From JAUIKM01 sp964445695 (GTDB lineage Bacteria > Bacteroidota > Ignavibacteria > Kapaibacteriales > UBA7675), in NCBI GenBank assembly GCA_964445695.1, contig CAYULF010000028.1, positions 1 through 64,000 of the forward strand: 64,000 nucleotides of DNA. Direction: 5' to 3'. Position 1 is the stretch's first letter; each line of letters begins with the position of its first letter. The position numbers and the translations under genes are program-made. This document shows, piece by piece, positions 8,501 to 18,463 of this stretch. The notes under the pieces were generated by a model. It did not search any database. It was not told the origin of the DNA and saw only the letters and a program-made list of their open reading frames with translations.

Positions 8501-11500
8501 TTAACGCAATACCTGCAGCACCTGCACCTTGTGTAGTTTACCAATGGTCAATCGACAGAAATAAGCGCCGGCCGCTACCTCCGCCCCATTGTCGTCACGC
8601 GTATCCCAGGCTATGCTGTGCCGCGGGTCGGCAGACAACACGCCGTCGTGAAGAACGCGAACGGGATTTCCGAGTGCATCATAGAGTTCGAGTCGCACGT
8701 GCGATGCGGACGGAATGTTAAATATTATATCGGTTCCGGACCGGCAGGGATTTGGCGTGTTCGTCAGTTCCAGGTCATCGGCAAAATCGTAACTCACAAC
8801 AACTGAAGCAGAGAACTCTGTAGTTCCGTCGTAGTCGACCTGGCGCAGGCGGTATTCGTACGTTGCGCCGCGCTGCGCTTCGGCATCAAGGAAGTCGTAG
8901 TGCTGTTTAATTGTCGAAGAGCCATGTCCCTGTACAAAGCCCAGTGAATTAAAGTCGTTATGGCTGCCGGCGGGCCGGCGTTCGACGTAGAACCCGGCAT
9001 TGTTTAACTCGGACGCCGTATTCCACAGAAGCTCAACACCGGACGGCGGCGCGGCAAAGCCCGCAAAGTCAAGCAGTTCTACCGGCTTGAATTCATTCGT
9101 GTAAATCGGCGGATCGGCGAAGTCGCGGAAACCGGTGTACAGGCGCAGCATGGGAATCCAGCTGCCGCGGCTGAAAGTGTTAATCTCGCCAACTTGTCCG
9201 GCGTGTGTCAGGTGCGCGTACCCGGGATTGCCGATGTTTGGTGTGAAGTCGCCGAACTCAAAACTCCCCGGGTCGTTTTCGTACAGAAAACGGCGACCGT
9301 TGAGCAGATCGTTGGCCCGGCTCATTTCCCGCAATCCTTCCTCCAATAGAATACTCAGACCGGAAACGCCGAGCTCGGGTGTTGTTCCATAATTGAGCGT
9401 CTGCATGCCCATGCGATGCGCGGAACCGCCCAGTTCAAAACCGCGCGAATCGAGCTGACTGATGTAGAGCCAGTAAACACCGGGTTCGAGAATGAGCGGC
9501 TGCGGCAACAGGTAGGTGCCGTAGGCATCAAACAGTTTATCGGTTGTTACAGAATCGCCGGCGGCGTCCAGGTCAAAGTCGCCACGCTTGCGGGTTGTGA
9601 CGGAACCCGTTAACGTAACCGCCGCAGGCGCGCCCGAGTTTGAACGATACATGCCGAACTCCACCAGGTCGGCTTGCGTATTGAGCCCGCCAAAAAAAGC
9701 CTGGTAGCCCAGAATAGTATCGGGTTTGTCAATGTCAAATCTGACGAATATCCGACCGGGACCGTCGCCACCGTCCGCGCCATAGGCGCTGCCTGAATTA
9801 AACAAGGCGCTGCTTTGTGCGCCGAGGTTAATCCCCTTGCCCGCCACGCCCGAAAATGCCGGGACGTCGTTGCGTCCCTGAACCTGCGGATGGTCGTGTG
9901 CAATGAAGTTGTTAAACTGCAGGTCGTAGAAATCATGCACAAAGTCGTTCAGTTCATTGCCGTCTCCACCCGGCAATATCAACCGCGCACAAAGCTGATA
10001 GCGACCTGGCCTGGTATTCTGGCCATGCCACCTCGGAAAAACCTTAACGGTCTGTGTCTCACCGCGCAGAAAAGGCAGCGTCTGAGCGCGTGAGTACACC
10101 GTGCGTAAAAGCGGATCGCCGCGCTCCATAATCTGCACCCAACAGGCAAAAGCGCGGCTGGGCGATTCACTGTTGTTAACAATTGTCACCAGCGGCCGCA
10201 GGCAATTGGCGACGTTGGCCGGAAATGCCGTCTTGGCAATACGTTCGATTTCGACGCTGCTCACTTCCAGATCGACACCTTCTTTGTCAGTCAAGATGGC
10301 CACGTTGTCGACAAAAAAGTCGTCGGCGTCGTCGCGAGGATAAGCCGGCAGACCGTTGTTTTGCGCTTTGACGGCGAACCTGACGCGCAGCAATGACTGG
10401 CCATCCTGCGCCGCTTTTAACATAAAGCTCGGGATTTCAACAAAACCTTTGTTAAAGACAAAGTCCTTGCCCGTGTCGAAGGGAAAGTAGCGCAGCCCCT
10501 GAGCCACGGTCAACGATGAATCGCGATCCTGTTCGCTGAAGCCGCGGCCATACCCGCCGCCGCCGAAAATTGTCAGCGCCGGATTGTCCGTAATCGGGTT
10601 TTCAGGGTCCCGTGAATTGTAGTGAACACTCCAGCCGTCATCCGGAATGTTAACCAGACTGTTTAATCCCGAAGCGTCGGGATAGGCCAGGTGAACTTCC
10701 AGCTCATCCGGCTGCTGAACCGGCGTCGTTGTCCAGTCACTGTTTTGAATTACGCGCGCTTCCGGCCCCACGCGCAGTTCATCCGACCATCCGCGATCAA
10801 AGGTATTGGACGGCGGCCGCCCTGTGCGTTGATACGAAAAGGATAACAGCGCAGTCTCCGCGTCGCCCAGGTCAATGGGATAAGAAATCAGTTCATCGCC
10901 GTCCGGCGCCAGATCGCTGCCGTCCAGATCGAGGCGGTTGAGCCGCATGACGGGCGAATCATAACTTAAAGTGAAGTTCTCTTCCACATCGACCCTTTCG
11001 CGCGGCGGCGGCGGATGAAATGTATTTGCCGTCCCGTCTACAACTTCCACGCCCTCGGAGCGCCAGATGCCGGCATTGGGAAGCGGCCCGGTTTGTTTTG
11101 TGTAGTCAAAATCCGAGGCATTGTCATACAATCCGTTCAGAACCCGCATCCCGTAGACTTGCACTTTTTTAACATTGTCGAAATTCCACGGCTCGGGGTA
11201 CTCCAGACCGTTGCAGGCGTAAGGTTCAGCCAACGCCGAAAAACTCAGCCGACCAAAGTGCTCCGGCTTTCCCTGCATCAGATCTTCCACCGGCGGAAAA
11301 GTCACTTCAACAAAGGCATAGGGCGGCACGCCGTTGCCGTTAAACACAAGCGGCCGACCGGCGTGATCAATCAGTCGCACGCCGCTGTTCTCGGGGTCGG
11401 CAAGGGCGGCGCTGTCGACGCATTGAATGTACGTAGCAATGGTTTGATTCGCGCGCAGATCATTCGTCAGTCGATACGACACCAGGAAGTTGATGTCCTG

Positions 11501-12985
11501 AGCCTGATAGTTAACACCGTCCGGTCCCTGGATGTCGTTTGAAAGATTCTGGAAGACCGCGACCGGCTGAAAACTGCTCAGATCCTTGTTTCCCGGTACA
11601 ACTTCAAAGTGGTCAGGATCTTCGGCTGAAACAGAATACGAGCCATCGAGTGGGTTCCTGCCGTAGAGGCGCAGGCTGACGGTCCGCAGCACATTGCGCA
11701 GTTGTGCAAATTGCACAGCCGTTGATGCTCCCATAACATTCCGGGTCTGACGTTGGTACTCGGTCTCACGCAGAAACACCTGACCGTTGTGCACCGCTTC
11801 CGTGTATTGTGAATAACGCCGCACCTCGCCCTGTGAGTCGCGGTAACGCGCCTTGCCGCGCACGCCTACAGTGGCATTCCGGCGCAGAATCGCGGCGGGA
11901 TTCAGCTGTCGGCCATTAACCTCGACCTCGCTCACCGAATAACGCTCCGGAACAATTGCGATCGCGCCGTTATCGTGTTTTAAGGTGATCTGGGCGCTGA
12001 TGGAAAAGTTTGGCGTAGCTGCGCCGGGACGGATGTTTGCTTTAAAGTCGATATCCGGCAAGGGCTGGTTGGGATGTTCTTTTTTACCGAGAGGCGAAAG
12101 GTTAACAAAGTAGATGGTCAGCTCCCGCCCGTCACGCGAACGACGGTACCAGACCTGACCGTAATCTTCCACGCGGTTGGTCTGACTGTTAAACTGCGAG
12201 AGATGCCAGTCGTCCCAGAACGGCGCAATAATCGGCGCATCATCAATCAGGGCGGAGCCGTTGATTGCATCGTCATTCAGAGCCGTGTTGCGCGGCGAAC
12301 GGATACCGCCAAGCGGGTTGTGAACGTCGCCACCACAGGCCACGTGCAGAAAACCCCAGTCGTCGGCCACGGCATCGTTAAGTCCTTTTGTGAACTGTGC
12401 GTCGGTGCGCGGACGCGTGTCGTCGCTTTCATCGTCCCAGGCCGTTGCAGCGCCCGCGGGAATTGTTCGCTGCCCACTCTCATCGTAGTGGTAGCGCCGA
12501 TTACTGAGCGCGATCACGCCATTGCTCGAAACGTAAAAACTGTCGTAGCGCACGCCGTTGAAGTAAAACGGAAATCCAATCTTGATCGGACCCGCAAACG
12601 CATTGTCGGTTGAATCGTCGGCATCGCCCGGATTGCGGAAATACGCATGTCCTTCCGGGTGCGTTGTCCAGTGCTCAGATGGAAATTGATTTGGACCTGA
12701 AATGATCCGATACCAGGTGTCCACTTCTTCGTCAAGCGAATGCAGCAGTCTGGTCGGATCGGGAACGTGACGTGATTCCGACGGGTCTTCGCTGTCGAGC
12801 AGATAGTAGCCGGTCGAAATTGCCGGTTCATCACGCACCCAGTCGGATTCGGCGTTGAATGGTCCTGGTATCGATTGACCGCCAGTATAAACCGTAGTTT
12901 CGTCGCTCGCCTTTTTGGCCTTAAGCGGAATTGCCATGGATAGGGCAAACAAACACAGGATAGAAATGCGTAGCAGATGTGTCAT
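8501..12985 (-). CDS. T9SS-secreted large surface protein, paralogue 2 of 4
   Basis: The ATG at 12985 (MTHLLRISILCLFALSMAIP) has GGAGG five nt upstream; an upstream in-frame start lacks a site. The product is 1,494 residues with a signal peptide ending near AIPLKA-K. It keeps the family order: FNAESDWVRDEPAISTGYYLL, the FYFNGVRYDSFYVSSNGVIAL block, the WDDWHLSQFN block, the jelly-roll-like LLSFSYQRTGRPPSNTFDRGW stretch, the FnIII-like VELLWNTASELNNAGFYVERR and a T9SS tail (NTPNPCRSGTDIIFNIP to KVQVLQVLR). It is clearly diverged from paralogues 1 and 4, including a Cys in the PNPC turn of the tail. Function is unknown; a cell-surface or secreted structural or adhesive role is inferred from the tail and family. 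Confidence 0.9.
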   Translation of the reverse strand: MTHLLRISILCLFALSMAIPLKAKKASDETTVYTGGQSIPGPFNAESDWVRDEPAISTGYYLLDSEDPSESRHVPDPTRLLHSLDEEVDTWYRIISGPNQFPSEHWTTHPEGHAYFRNPGDADDSTDNAFAGPIKIGFPFYFNGVRYDSFYVSSNGVIALSNRRYHYDESGQRTIPAGAATAWDDESDDTRPRTDAQFTKGLNDAVADDWGFLHVACGGDVHNPLGGIRSPRNTALNDDAINGSALIDDAPIIAPFWDDWHLSQFNSQTNRVEDYGQVWYRRSRDGRELTIYFVNLSPLGKKEHPNQPLPDIDFKANIRPGAATPNFSISAQITLKHDNGAIAIVPERYSVSEVEVNGRQLNPAAILRRNATVGVRGKARYRDSQGEVRRYSQYTEAVHNGQVFLRETEYQRQTRNVMGASTAVQFAQLRNVLRTVSLRLYGRNPLDGSYSVSAEDPDHFEVVPGNKDLSSFQPVAVFQNLSNDIQGPDGVNYQAQDINFLVSYRLTNDLRANQTIATYIQCVDSAALADPENSGVRLIDHAGRPLVFNGNGVPPYAFVEVTFPPVEDLMQGKPEHFGRLSFSALAEPYACNGLEYPEPWNFDNVKKVQVYGMRVLNGLYDNASDFDYTKQTGPLPNAGIWRSEGVEVVDGTANTFHPPPPRERVDVEENFTLSYDSPVMRLNRLDLDGSDLAPDGDELISYPIDLGDAETALLSFSYQRTGRPPSNTFDRGWSDELRVGPEARVIQNSDWTTTPVQQPDELEVHLAYPDASGLNSLVNIPDDGWSVHYNSRDPENPITDNPALTIFGGGGYGRGFSEQDRDSSLTVAQGLRYFPFDTGKDFVFNKGFVEIPSFMLKAAQDGQSLLRVRFAVKAQNNGLPAYPRDDADDFFVDNVAILTDKEGVDLEVSSVEIERIAKTAFPANVANCLRPLVTIVNNSESPSRAFACWVQIMERGDPLLRTVYSRAQTLPFLRGETQTVKVFPRWHGQNTRPGRYQLCARLILPGGDGNELNDFVHDFYDLQFNNFIAHDHPQVQGRNDVPAFSGVAGKGINLGAQSSALFNSGSAYGADGGDGPGRIFVRFDIDKPDTILGYQAFFGGLNTQADLVEFGMYRSNSGAPAAVTLTGSVTTRKRGDFDLDAAGDSVTTDKLFDAYGTYLLPQPLILEPGVYWLYISQLDSRGFELGGSAHRMGMQTLNYGTTPELGVSGLSILLEEGLREMSRANDLLNGRRFLYENDPGSFEFGDFTPNIGNPGYAHLTHAGQVGEINTFSRGSWIPMLRLYTGFRDFADPPIYTNEFKPVELLDFAGFAAPPSGVELLWNTASELNNAGFYVERRPAGSHNDFNSLGFVQGHGSSTIKQHYDFLDAEAQRGATYEYRLRQVDYDGTTEFSASVVVSYDFADDLELTNTPNPCRSGTDIIFNIPSASHVRLELYDALGNPVRVLHDGVLSADPRHSIAWDTRDDNGAEVAAGAYFCRLTIGKLHKVQVLQVLR

Positions 12986-13408
12986 CCCAGCCTCCGTAGC
13001 TGTTAACATTTTCGGTGAACAATGCGGTCAATGCAACGGCAGGAACCTGCGACAACTTAGCCGTTGCAAACCAGCGGGCGGACGGCTTGACGTCCGATTA
13101 AAGCGATCTGAATGTGGGACCGGCGGCTGTAGCTGCATCATTGAAGCAGTCGAACGGGCGTCTGGATTGCAATTCAATGACACTCAGTCAATCCGCGCAA
13201 CTGTTTAAAAGCCGGTTTTGGGCAAGCGGCTTTTCAGTATCGGAATGTATGGTACGGCGACTGAACACCGGGGCGGCGCTGTGGTTACAGCTGAATTAAC
13301 CGAGCGGCTGGATTTATTGCACTTAAACAAATTGCCTATGGGCAACTGCGCGAATCCAGGGTGCGGGAATATCAAACTCTTCCGGACCTGGGAAAAGTAA
13401 AGACAGAG
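12986..13408 (-). promoter_or_regulatory. Upstream region of paralogue 2, duplicated at 7855-8185, with an internal hairpin
   Basis: About 330 bp directly above the start codon are conserved in the relic flank at 7855-8185, so they probably include the promoter and leader. Within it, AAAAGCCG / CGGCTTTT (13207-13234, 12-nt loop) forms a perfect 8-bp stem ending in TTTT on the minus strand, about 220 bp before the start. It could be a backup terminator for paralogue 3 or a leader attenuator. No coding sequence was recognised here. Confidence 0.45.
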
Positions 13409-13440
13409 GAGGTCCCCGTGTTTCTTACAGCGGGGACTTC
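13409..13440 (-). terminator. Intrinsic terminator of paralogue 3
   Basis: The stem GAGGTCCCCG / CGGGGACTTC (one G-U pair, 12-nt loop) lies about 33 bp past the stop. On the minus strand it is followed by a pyrimidine-rich stretch rather than a clean U-run, so efficiency may be moderate. Confidence 0.65.
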
Positions 13441-13472
13441 ATTGCACAACTTAATGCTCGCCGGTCTGCCGC

Positions 13473-16400
13473 CTATCTGACGACATTGAGCATGCGTACG
13501 ACCGTTTGTTCGCCAACCGTCAAGCGGCAAAAATACAAGCCTGCGGCTACCTGCAGGCCGCGCTCATCGCGGGTATCCCATTTTACCGTAGTGCGCGCAG
13601 TCGGGCGCATTTGACCTTCAGTTAACAAACGTATTGTATTGCCGAGCACATCCTGTATTTCCAAACGAACGGCAGCCGACGCCGGCAGACCAAAAGAGAT
13701 ATCCGTTGACTCACTGATCGGATTGGGTGTATTTCTCAGGTCAAGTGAGTCGGCGTAGTCGTACTCAACCGTGACGGAACGCGAATACTCGACAGTCCCG
13801 TCGTAGTCGACCTGACGCAGGCGGTATTCGTAGGTCGTCCCTCGCTCCACTTTGGAATCGAGCAGGTCGTAGTTTATCTGCCGCGTTGCCGTTCCTGCGC
13901 CTTTGACAAAACCAATGGAATTAAACTCGGCACTGTACCCGACTGTGCGTCGCTCAACATAAAAGCCCGCATTGCCAGACTCCGAAGCAGTCAGCCAATA
14001 CAATTCAATTCCCCTTGGCGGCAGAGCTTCACCGTCAAAACTGGCGAGCTCAACCGGCGGAATAATTGGACAGTTGAAGGGATCAATGTAGATCGGTGGA
14101 TCAGCCCAGGTCCTGGGACCAAAATAGGGTCTCAACATCGGAATCCACGAACCGCGTGTATACGTTCGCAGTCCATTGATTTCTCCGGCGTGATCCAGGT
14201 GTGCGTAGGCCGGATTTCCGACGGTCGGAGTGAATTGTTGCCAGTCGTCGCCGAAAAGACTGTTAACATACAAGAAGTGGTTGTCGTTGATCAACTCTCC
14301 CTGGCGCGTGCGCGTGCGGAAGTTGTGTGACAGCATCATGCCGGCGCTGCTGCCGCCCGGCTCCGGTTTTGTGGTATAATTTAAGGTCTGCATTCCCATG
14401 CGGTAGGCCGAAGCTCCCAGTTCAAGACCTTCCTGACCAGTTTGTGAAATTACCATCCAATATTTTCCGGGTGGTAAAACAAGCTCCTTGGGCAACAGAT
14501 ATGTCGCATACTCGCCAAATATCAGATCGTCGGTAGCGCCGGTAGACGGCTGTTCACGTGCATCCAGATCGTAGCGCCCGCGTTCACGCCGCATGAAAGA
14601 TCCCGGAAGTGGGTTTGGAGCCGGTATTCCCCCCTCGTTTTCGTGAATCGCAAAGTGAACTTCCTGTGTATTGTCTGCAAGAGCCGCAAAATATGGCTGA
14701 TAACCGAGAATTGTATCCTGCCGCGACAGTCCAAACTTAACTGCAATCCGTCCGCTCACACTACCGGCATCATCGCCGAACGCCGTCGCGGATGAAAAAC
14801 GCCCGCTGTTGTATGCCCGCAGATTTATTCCCTTGCCTGGCGTCTCTGCAAATGATTCAGCGCTGTTTGTACCGACAATGTCCGGTTTATCATAGGCGAG
14901 AACATTGGCAAAATCCAGAGTGTAAAAACTGCTCGTGATGTCGTTTAAGGGATTTGGATCTCCACCGGGGACAAGTACCTTTGCTGCTGCAAAGTATGTC
15001 AGCGACCGGAACTGACGCGAATTCCAAATCGGAAATATCTTGACCGTTTCAGTTTTGGCGCGTAAAAAAGGCAGGGTCTGAACCCAACAATAGGCGATCT
15101 TTTCGGTTCCGCCGCCTTTTTCACTCAGCATCGCGACAGCACTAAAAGCACGCGACGGCAGATTGCTGTTGTTCACGATCTTGATCTGAATCGGAATCCC
15201 TTCGGCCTGGCTGGCCGGAAATGCCGAGTATGGAAAAGCTTCGTTCTGTTGACCGATTGTCACCGTGCTCATTTCCAGATCAGGTGTTTCTGTCGGCGGC
15301 ATGACCACGACATTATCGATGTAAAAATCGTCAAAGTCGTCGCGCGGATATTTAACTATTCCATCGTCTTTTGCTTTGACTTTTAACTTGAATCTGAAAT
15401 AGCGATTGCCGTCGCTGGGCGCATTGAGTATATAGTCCGGAACACAGACCCAGGCTTTAACAAAAGCGGGGTCGCTGCCCGCATCGAGCGAGTCGTAACG
15501 CAGTCCCTGTCTTCGCGTCAGAGCCGAATCAGGATTGTCTTCGTGAAAACCGCGCCTGTACCCGCCTCCGCCAAAAACGGTAAATGCGGGATTGTCGACA
15601 ATCGGATTGTCGAGATCGGCAATGTTGGGATGCACGCTCCAGCCGTCATCAGGAATATTGACAATGTTGTTAAAACTATCAGGGCTGGGATTGGCAAAGT
15701 GCAGTTCCAGTACGTCCGGCTCCTGCAGCGGTGCAGTCGATTCCCATTGTCCATCTTCCACCACGCGCACCTCGGGTCCGATGCGAATCTCATCAGACCA
15801 GCCGCGATCAAACGTATTGGCCGGCGGAATACCGGTGCGCTGATACGAAAAAGATAAAACAGCGGAGGATCGTCCGCGCAAATCAATCGGAAATGAGATG
15901 AGCTCATCGCCGCCCGGTGTCTGGTCCCGGCCATTCTCATCGATGCGATTCATTCGCATGACTGGTCCAACCAGCGTAATATCAGGATTGCCGGGCGCTT
16001 CCACCACATCGATCGGCGGCGGCGGATTGAACGTATGTTTCCTGCCGTCGACCGCTTCAGCACCATGTGAAACCCATTTGTAACTGTCGGGAATCGTACC
16101 ATTACGCCTGGTGAAATGGAAGCCGGAAACGTTATCGTAGAAGCTGCTTAACACCTGCAGCCCGTGCAGCCGAATACTGCAGGTATTGTCAAACGTCCAC
16201 TCTTCCCCAAGCTTAACATCGGTGCAAGATAGATTCTGCGCCAACGCGTCCGCACGCAGCCGCCCAACAAGGTCAGGCTGGAAATTTGTTTCAAAGTCCG
16301 GGAAAGCAACCTGGACAAATCCATATGGAGGCACGCCGTTGCCGGTAAACTCCAGAGCCTCGCCCTTGTAGTTAACAAGTTGTACACCCGTTAAATCGCT

Positions 16401-17993
16401 GTTGGTGAGCGCCGCGCTGTCAACACAAATGCTGCGATTGTATACCAATGTATCTTGTACCACTTCATTACGAATCTGAAGGGTCGCGCGGAACCGGGCG
16501 TCCTGTTCACGATAATTGATACCGCCGACACCCTGGATGTCGTTGGACAGGTTCTGATACGTCACAATCGGCCGGAAGCTACCCAGCAAGGTGTTTCCGA
16601 TCAGAAGTTCATAATTGTCCGGATCCGCAACCGGAATGGTGTACTGGAGAGTTTGCGGATCTTTCATCAGGAATTCAATCCGCACAGCTCTGAAAAGATT
16701 CCGGTATTGTTTAAAACGCAAGGCATTGTTGGGACCAAGCACATTCTCAATCGCATGGGGTGTATCCGTTTCCCGGACAAATACCTGCCCGTCGCGTAAT
16801 CCTTCGGTATACTGCACATAGCGATTGACTTCCCCTTTGTTGTCCTTGTAGCGTGCCTGTCCACGAAGACCGACGGTTGCATTCTGCCGAACGATAGCGG
16901 ATGAACTCACGGGGCGATTGTTTACAATGAGGATCGGTGAGGAGTACTTGTGAGTCAGAACGACGACGGAGCTATCCTTGCTGTTTAAGGTCACGTGTGC
17001 ATTAACGGTAAACGCCACACGCTGCTCACCCGTCTGCGCATCATTTGCAAACACAATGTCAGGCAAGCCCGCATCGGGATGTTGTTTGGCGCCGATCGGA
17101 ACGAGATTGACAAAGTAGATTGTCAATTCTTTGTTGTCCGCTGATCGCCAGTACCACACCTGACCAAAATCTTCCGCCTCATTGGTGTTAATGTTAAACT
17201 GGGGAAGCTGCCAGTCATCCCAAAAAGCGGCAATCAAGGGCGTTTCTTCAATCATACCGGACTGTGCAAAACCATCGGCATCCAGCGAGGTATTGCGCGC
17301 AGCCCGAATTCCGGCAAGCGGATCGTCGGGATCGCCGCCGCAGGCCACGTGATAATACCCCCAATCGTCCGCGACGGCATCGTTAACACCACGTGTATTC
17401 TGGGCGTCATTGCGGACACGCGTATCGTCGCTCTCCGAGTCCCAGGCCGTGGATTTTCCTTCCGGTATTGTTCGTTCGCCGTTGGCATCGTAATAGTAAC
17501 GCCGGTTGCTCAGCGCAATCAGTCCGTTGCTCGACACGTAAAAACTATCGTATCGCACACCGTTAAAATAGTACGGGAAGCCTATGTTGATCGGCCCCGC
17601 AAAGGCATTGTCGGTTGAATCTTCCCGATCTCCCGGATTTCTGAAATAAGCAAAACCCTCTTTGTTAGTCGTCCAGTGTTCAGCCGGAAACTGATTCGGC
17701 CCCGAGACAATTCTGTGCCAGGCTTCGGGTTCTTTATCGAGGGATCGCAGAAGATCCACCACGTTCGGACGTAGCGGCGTGTCCAACGGATCTTCGCTGT
17801 TGAGCATGTAATAACCAGTGGAAATCGCCGGTTGGTTGCGCTCCCAGTCAGCCTTCAGGTTAAACGGCCCGGGAAGCGATTGTCCGCTGGTTGCAGCGGC
17901 GACGGGATCGCCTGCGTTTTTGTCGGCGCAAAGAAGATTAAACGGGGAAATCAATAAAGCGCTGAGGAATAAACAATGTAGCAGTCGTCCCAC
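13473..17993 (-). CDS. T9SS-secreted large surface protein, paralogue 3 of 4 (GTG start)
   Basis: Translation probably begins at GTG 17993, five nt after GGAGG, the same spacing as in paralogue 2, giving MGRLLHCLFLSALLISPFNL. The product is 1,506 residues with a signal peptide ending near NLLCA. It shows all family landmarks: FNLKADWERNQPAISTGYYML, FYFNGVRYDSFYVSSNGLIAL in the YYFNG variant, WDDWQLPQFN, VLSFSYQRTGIPPANTFDRGW, the FnIII-like IELYWLTASESGNAGFYVERR and a T9SS tail (NTPNPISESTDISFGLP to VVRMLNVVR). It is divergent from the other three copies. Codon choice is less biased than in paralogue 4. As with its siblings, the T9SS tail indicates export to the cell surface; the ligand is unknown. 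Confidence 0.9.
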   Translation of the reverse strand: MGRLLHCLFLSALLISPFNLLCADKNAGDPVAAATSGQSLPGPFNLKADWERNQPAISTGYYMLNSEDPLDTPLRPNVVDLLRSLDKEPEAWHRIVSGPNQFPAEHWTTNKEGFAYFRNPGDREDSTDNAFAGPINIGFPYYFNGVRYDSFYVSSNGLIALSNRRYYYDANGERTIPEGKSTAWDSESDDTRVRNDAQNTRGVNDAVADDWGYYHVACGGDPDDPLAGIRAARNTSLDADGFAQSGMIEETPLIAAFWDDWQLPQFNINTNEAEDFGQVWYWRSADNKELTIYFVNLVPIGAKQHPDAGLPDIVFANDAQTGEQRVAFTVNAHVTLNSKDSSVVVLTHKYSSPILIVNNRPVSSSAIVRQNATVGLRGQARYKDNKGEVNRYVQYTEGLRDGQVFVRETDTPHAIENVLGPNNALRFKQYRNLFRAVRIEFLMKDPQTLQYTIPVADPDNYELLIGNTLLGSFRPIVTYQNLSNDIQGVGGINYREQDARFRATLQIRNEVVQDTLVYNRSICVDSAALTNSDLTGVQLVNYKGEALEFTGNGVPPYGFVQVAFPDFETNFQPDLVGRLRADALAQNLSCTDVKLGEEWTFDNTCSIRLHGLQVLSSFYDNVSGFHFTRRNGTIPDSYKWVSHGAEAVDGRKHTFNPPPPIDVVEAPGNPDITLVGPVMRMNRIDENGRDQTPGGDELISFPIDLRGRSSAVLSFSYQRTGIPPANTFDRGWSDEIRIGPEVRVVEDGQWESTAPLQEPDVLELHFANPSPDSFNNIVNIPDDGWSVHPNIADLDNPIVDNPAFTVFGGGGYRRGFHEDNPDSALTRRQGLRYDSLDAGSDPAFVKAWVCVPDYILNAPSDGNRYFRFKLKVKAKDDGIVKYPRDDFDDFYIDNVVVMPPTETPDLEMSTVTIGQQNEAFPYSAFPASQAEGIPIQIKIVNNSNLPSRAFSAVAMLSEKGGGTEKIAYCWVQTLPFLRAKTETVKIFPIWNSRQFRSLTYFAAAKVLVPGGDPNPLNDITSSFYTLDFANVLAYDKPDIVGTNSAESFAETPGKGINLRAYNSGRFSSATAFGDDAGSVSGRIAVKFGLSRQDTILGYQPYFAALADNTQEVHFAIHENEGGIPAPNPLPGSFMRRERGRYDLDAREQPSTGATDDLIFGEYATYLLPKELVLPPGKYWMVISQTGQEGLELGASAYRMGMQTLNYTTKPEPGGSSAGMMLSHNFRTRTRQGELINDNHFLYVNSLFGDDWQQFTPTVGNPAYAHLDHAGEINGLRTYTRGSWIPMLRPYFGPRTWADPPIYIDPFNCPIIPPVELASFDGEALPPRGIELYWLTASESGNAGFYVERRTVGYSAEFNSIGFVKGAGTATRQINYDLLDSKVERGTTYEYRLRQVDYDGTVEYSRSVTVEYDYADSLDLRNTPNPISESTDISFGLPASAAVRLEIQDVLGNTIRLLTEGQMRPTARTTVKWDTRDERGLQVAAGLYFCRLTVGEQTVVRMLNVVR

Positions 17994-18401
17994 ACAGTCC
18001 TCCAGTCAAAATTTCGTCAGCCGGTTAAAGTGATCTGTTTGCGGCAGCCTGGTACCACATCTCAACTTGGCTCTGTACTGCAAGCCGCACTTCATGTTAC
18101 TCACGCCATGCAGTTCGGTGCATGAAAGTTCGAATTGCAACTCGCTTTCAACTTCGCGGTTTCGCGAAAATTGACAGTAGCTTTGTTGAACACTCAACAA
18201 CAATCGAGAAGGCTGTTCATCAAGGTGGGGGGCAAACTTGAGGGATTGCGTCGGGTCAGTGGTTAACACGTATTACCGGTCGAGGTTACAGCTTGACAGG
18301 CATAGTTGACGCGGATTGTGGTTCTGCAGAATTGAGAGTTAATACATTTAATGTGTGCGCTGAAGAAACATACAAACATGTGCAAAAGTGTTTAAAAATC
18401 G
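17994..18401. other. Intergenic stretch between paralogues 3 and 4
   Basis: Holds the RBS (CCTCC at 17999-18003 on the plus strand) and presumably the promoter of paralogue 3. I see GTTAAAGTGATCTG, which recalls the GATTAAAGCGATCTGAA of the paralogue 2 flank, suggesting distant homology of leaders. No gene or RNA was recognised. Confidence 0.5.
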
Positions 18402-18433
18402 AAAACCCCCGAACATTTCTGTCCGGGGGTTTT
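18402..18433 (-). terminator. Intrinsic terminator of paralogue 4
   Basis: AAAACCCCCG / CGGGGGTTTT is a perfect 10-bp stem with a 12-nt loop, followed on the minus strand by CGATTTTTAAAC. It matches the paralogue 1 terminator at 3043-3074, where one stem base differs. Confidence 0.9.
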
Positions 18434-18463
18434 CTTATCTATTTACCGTAGAACGGCGATGAA

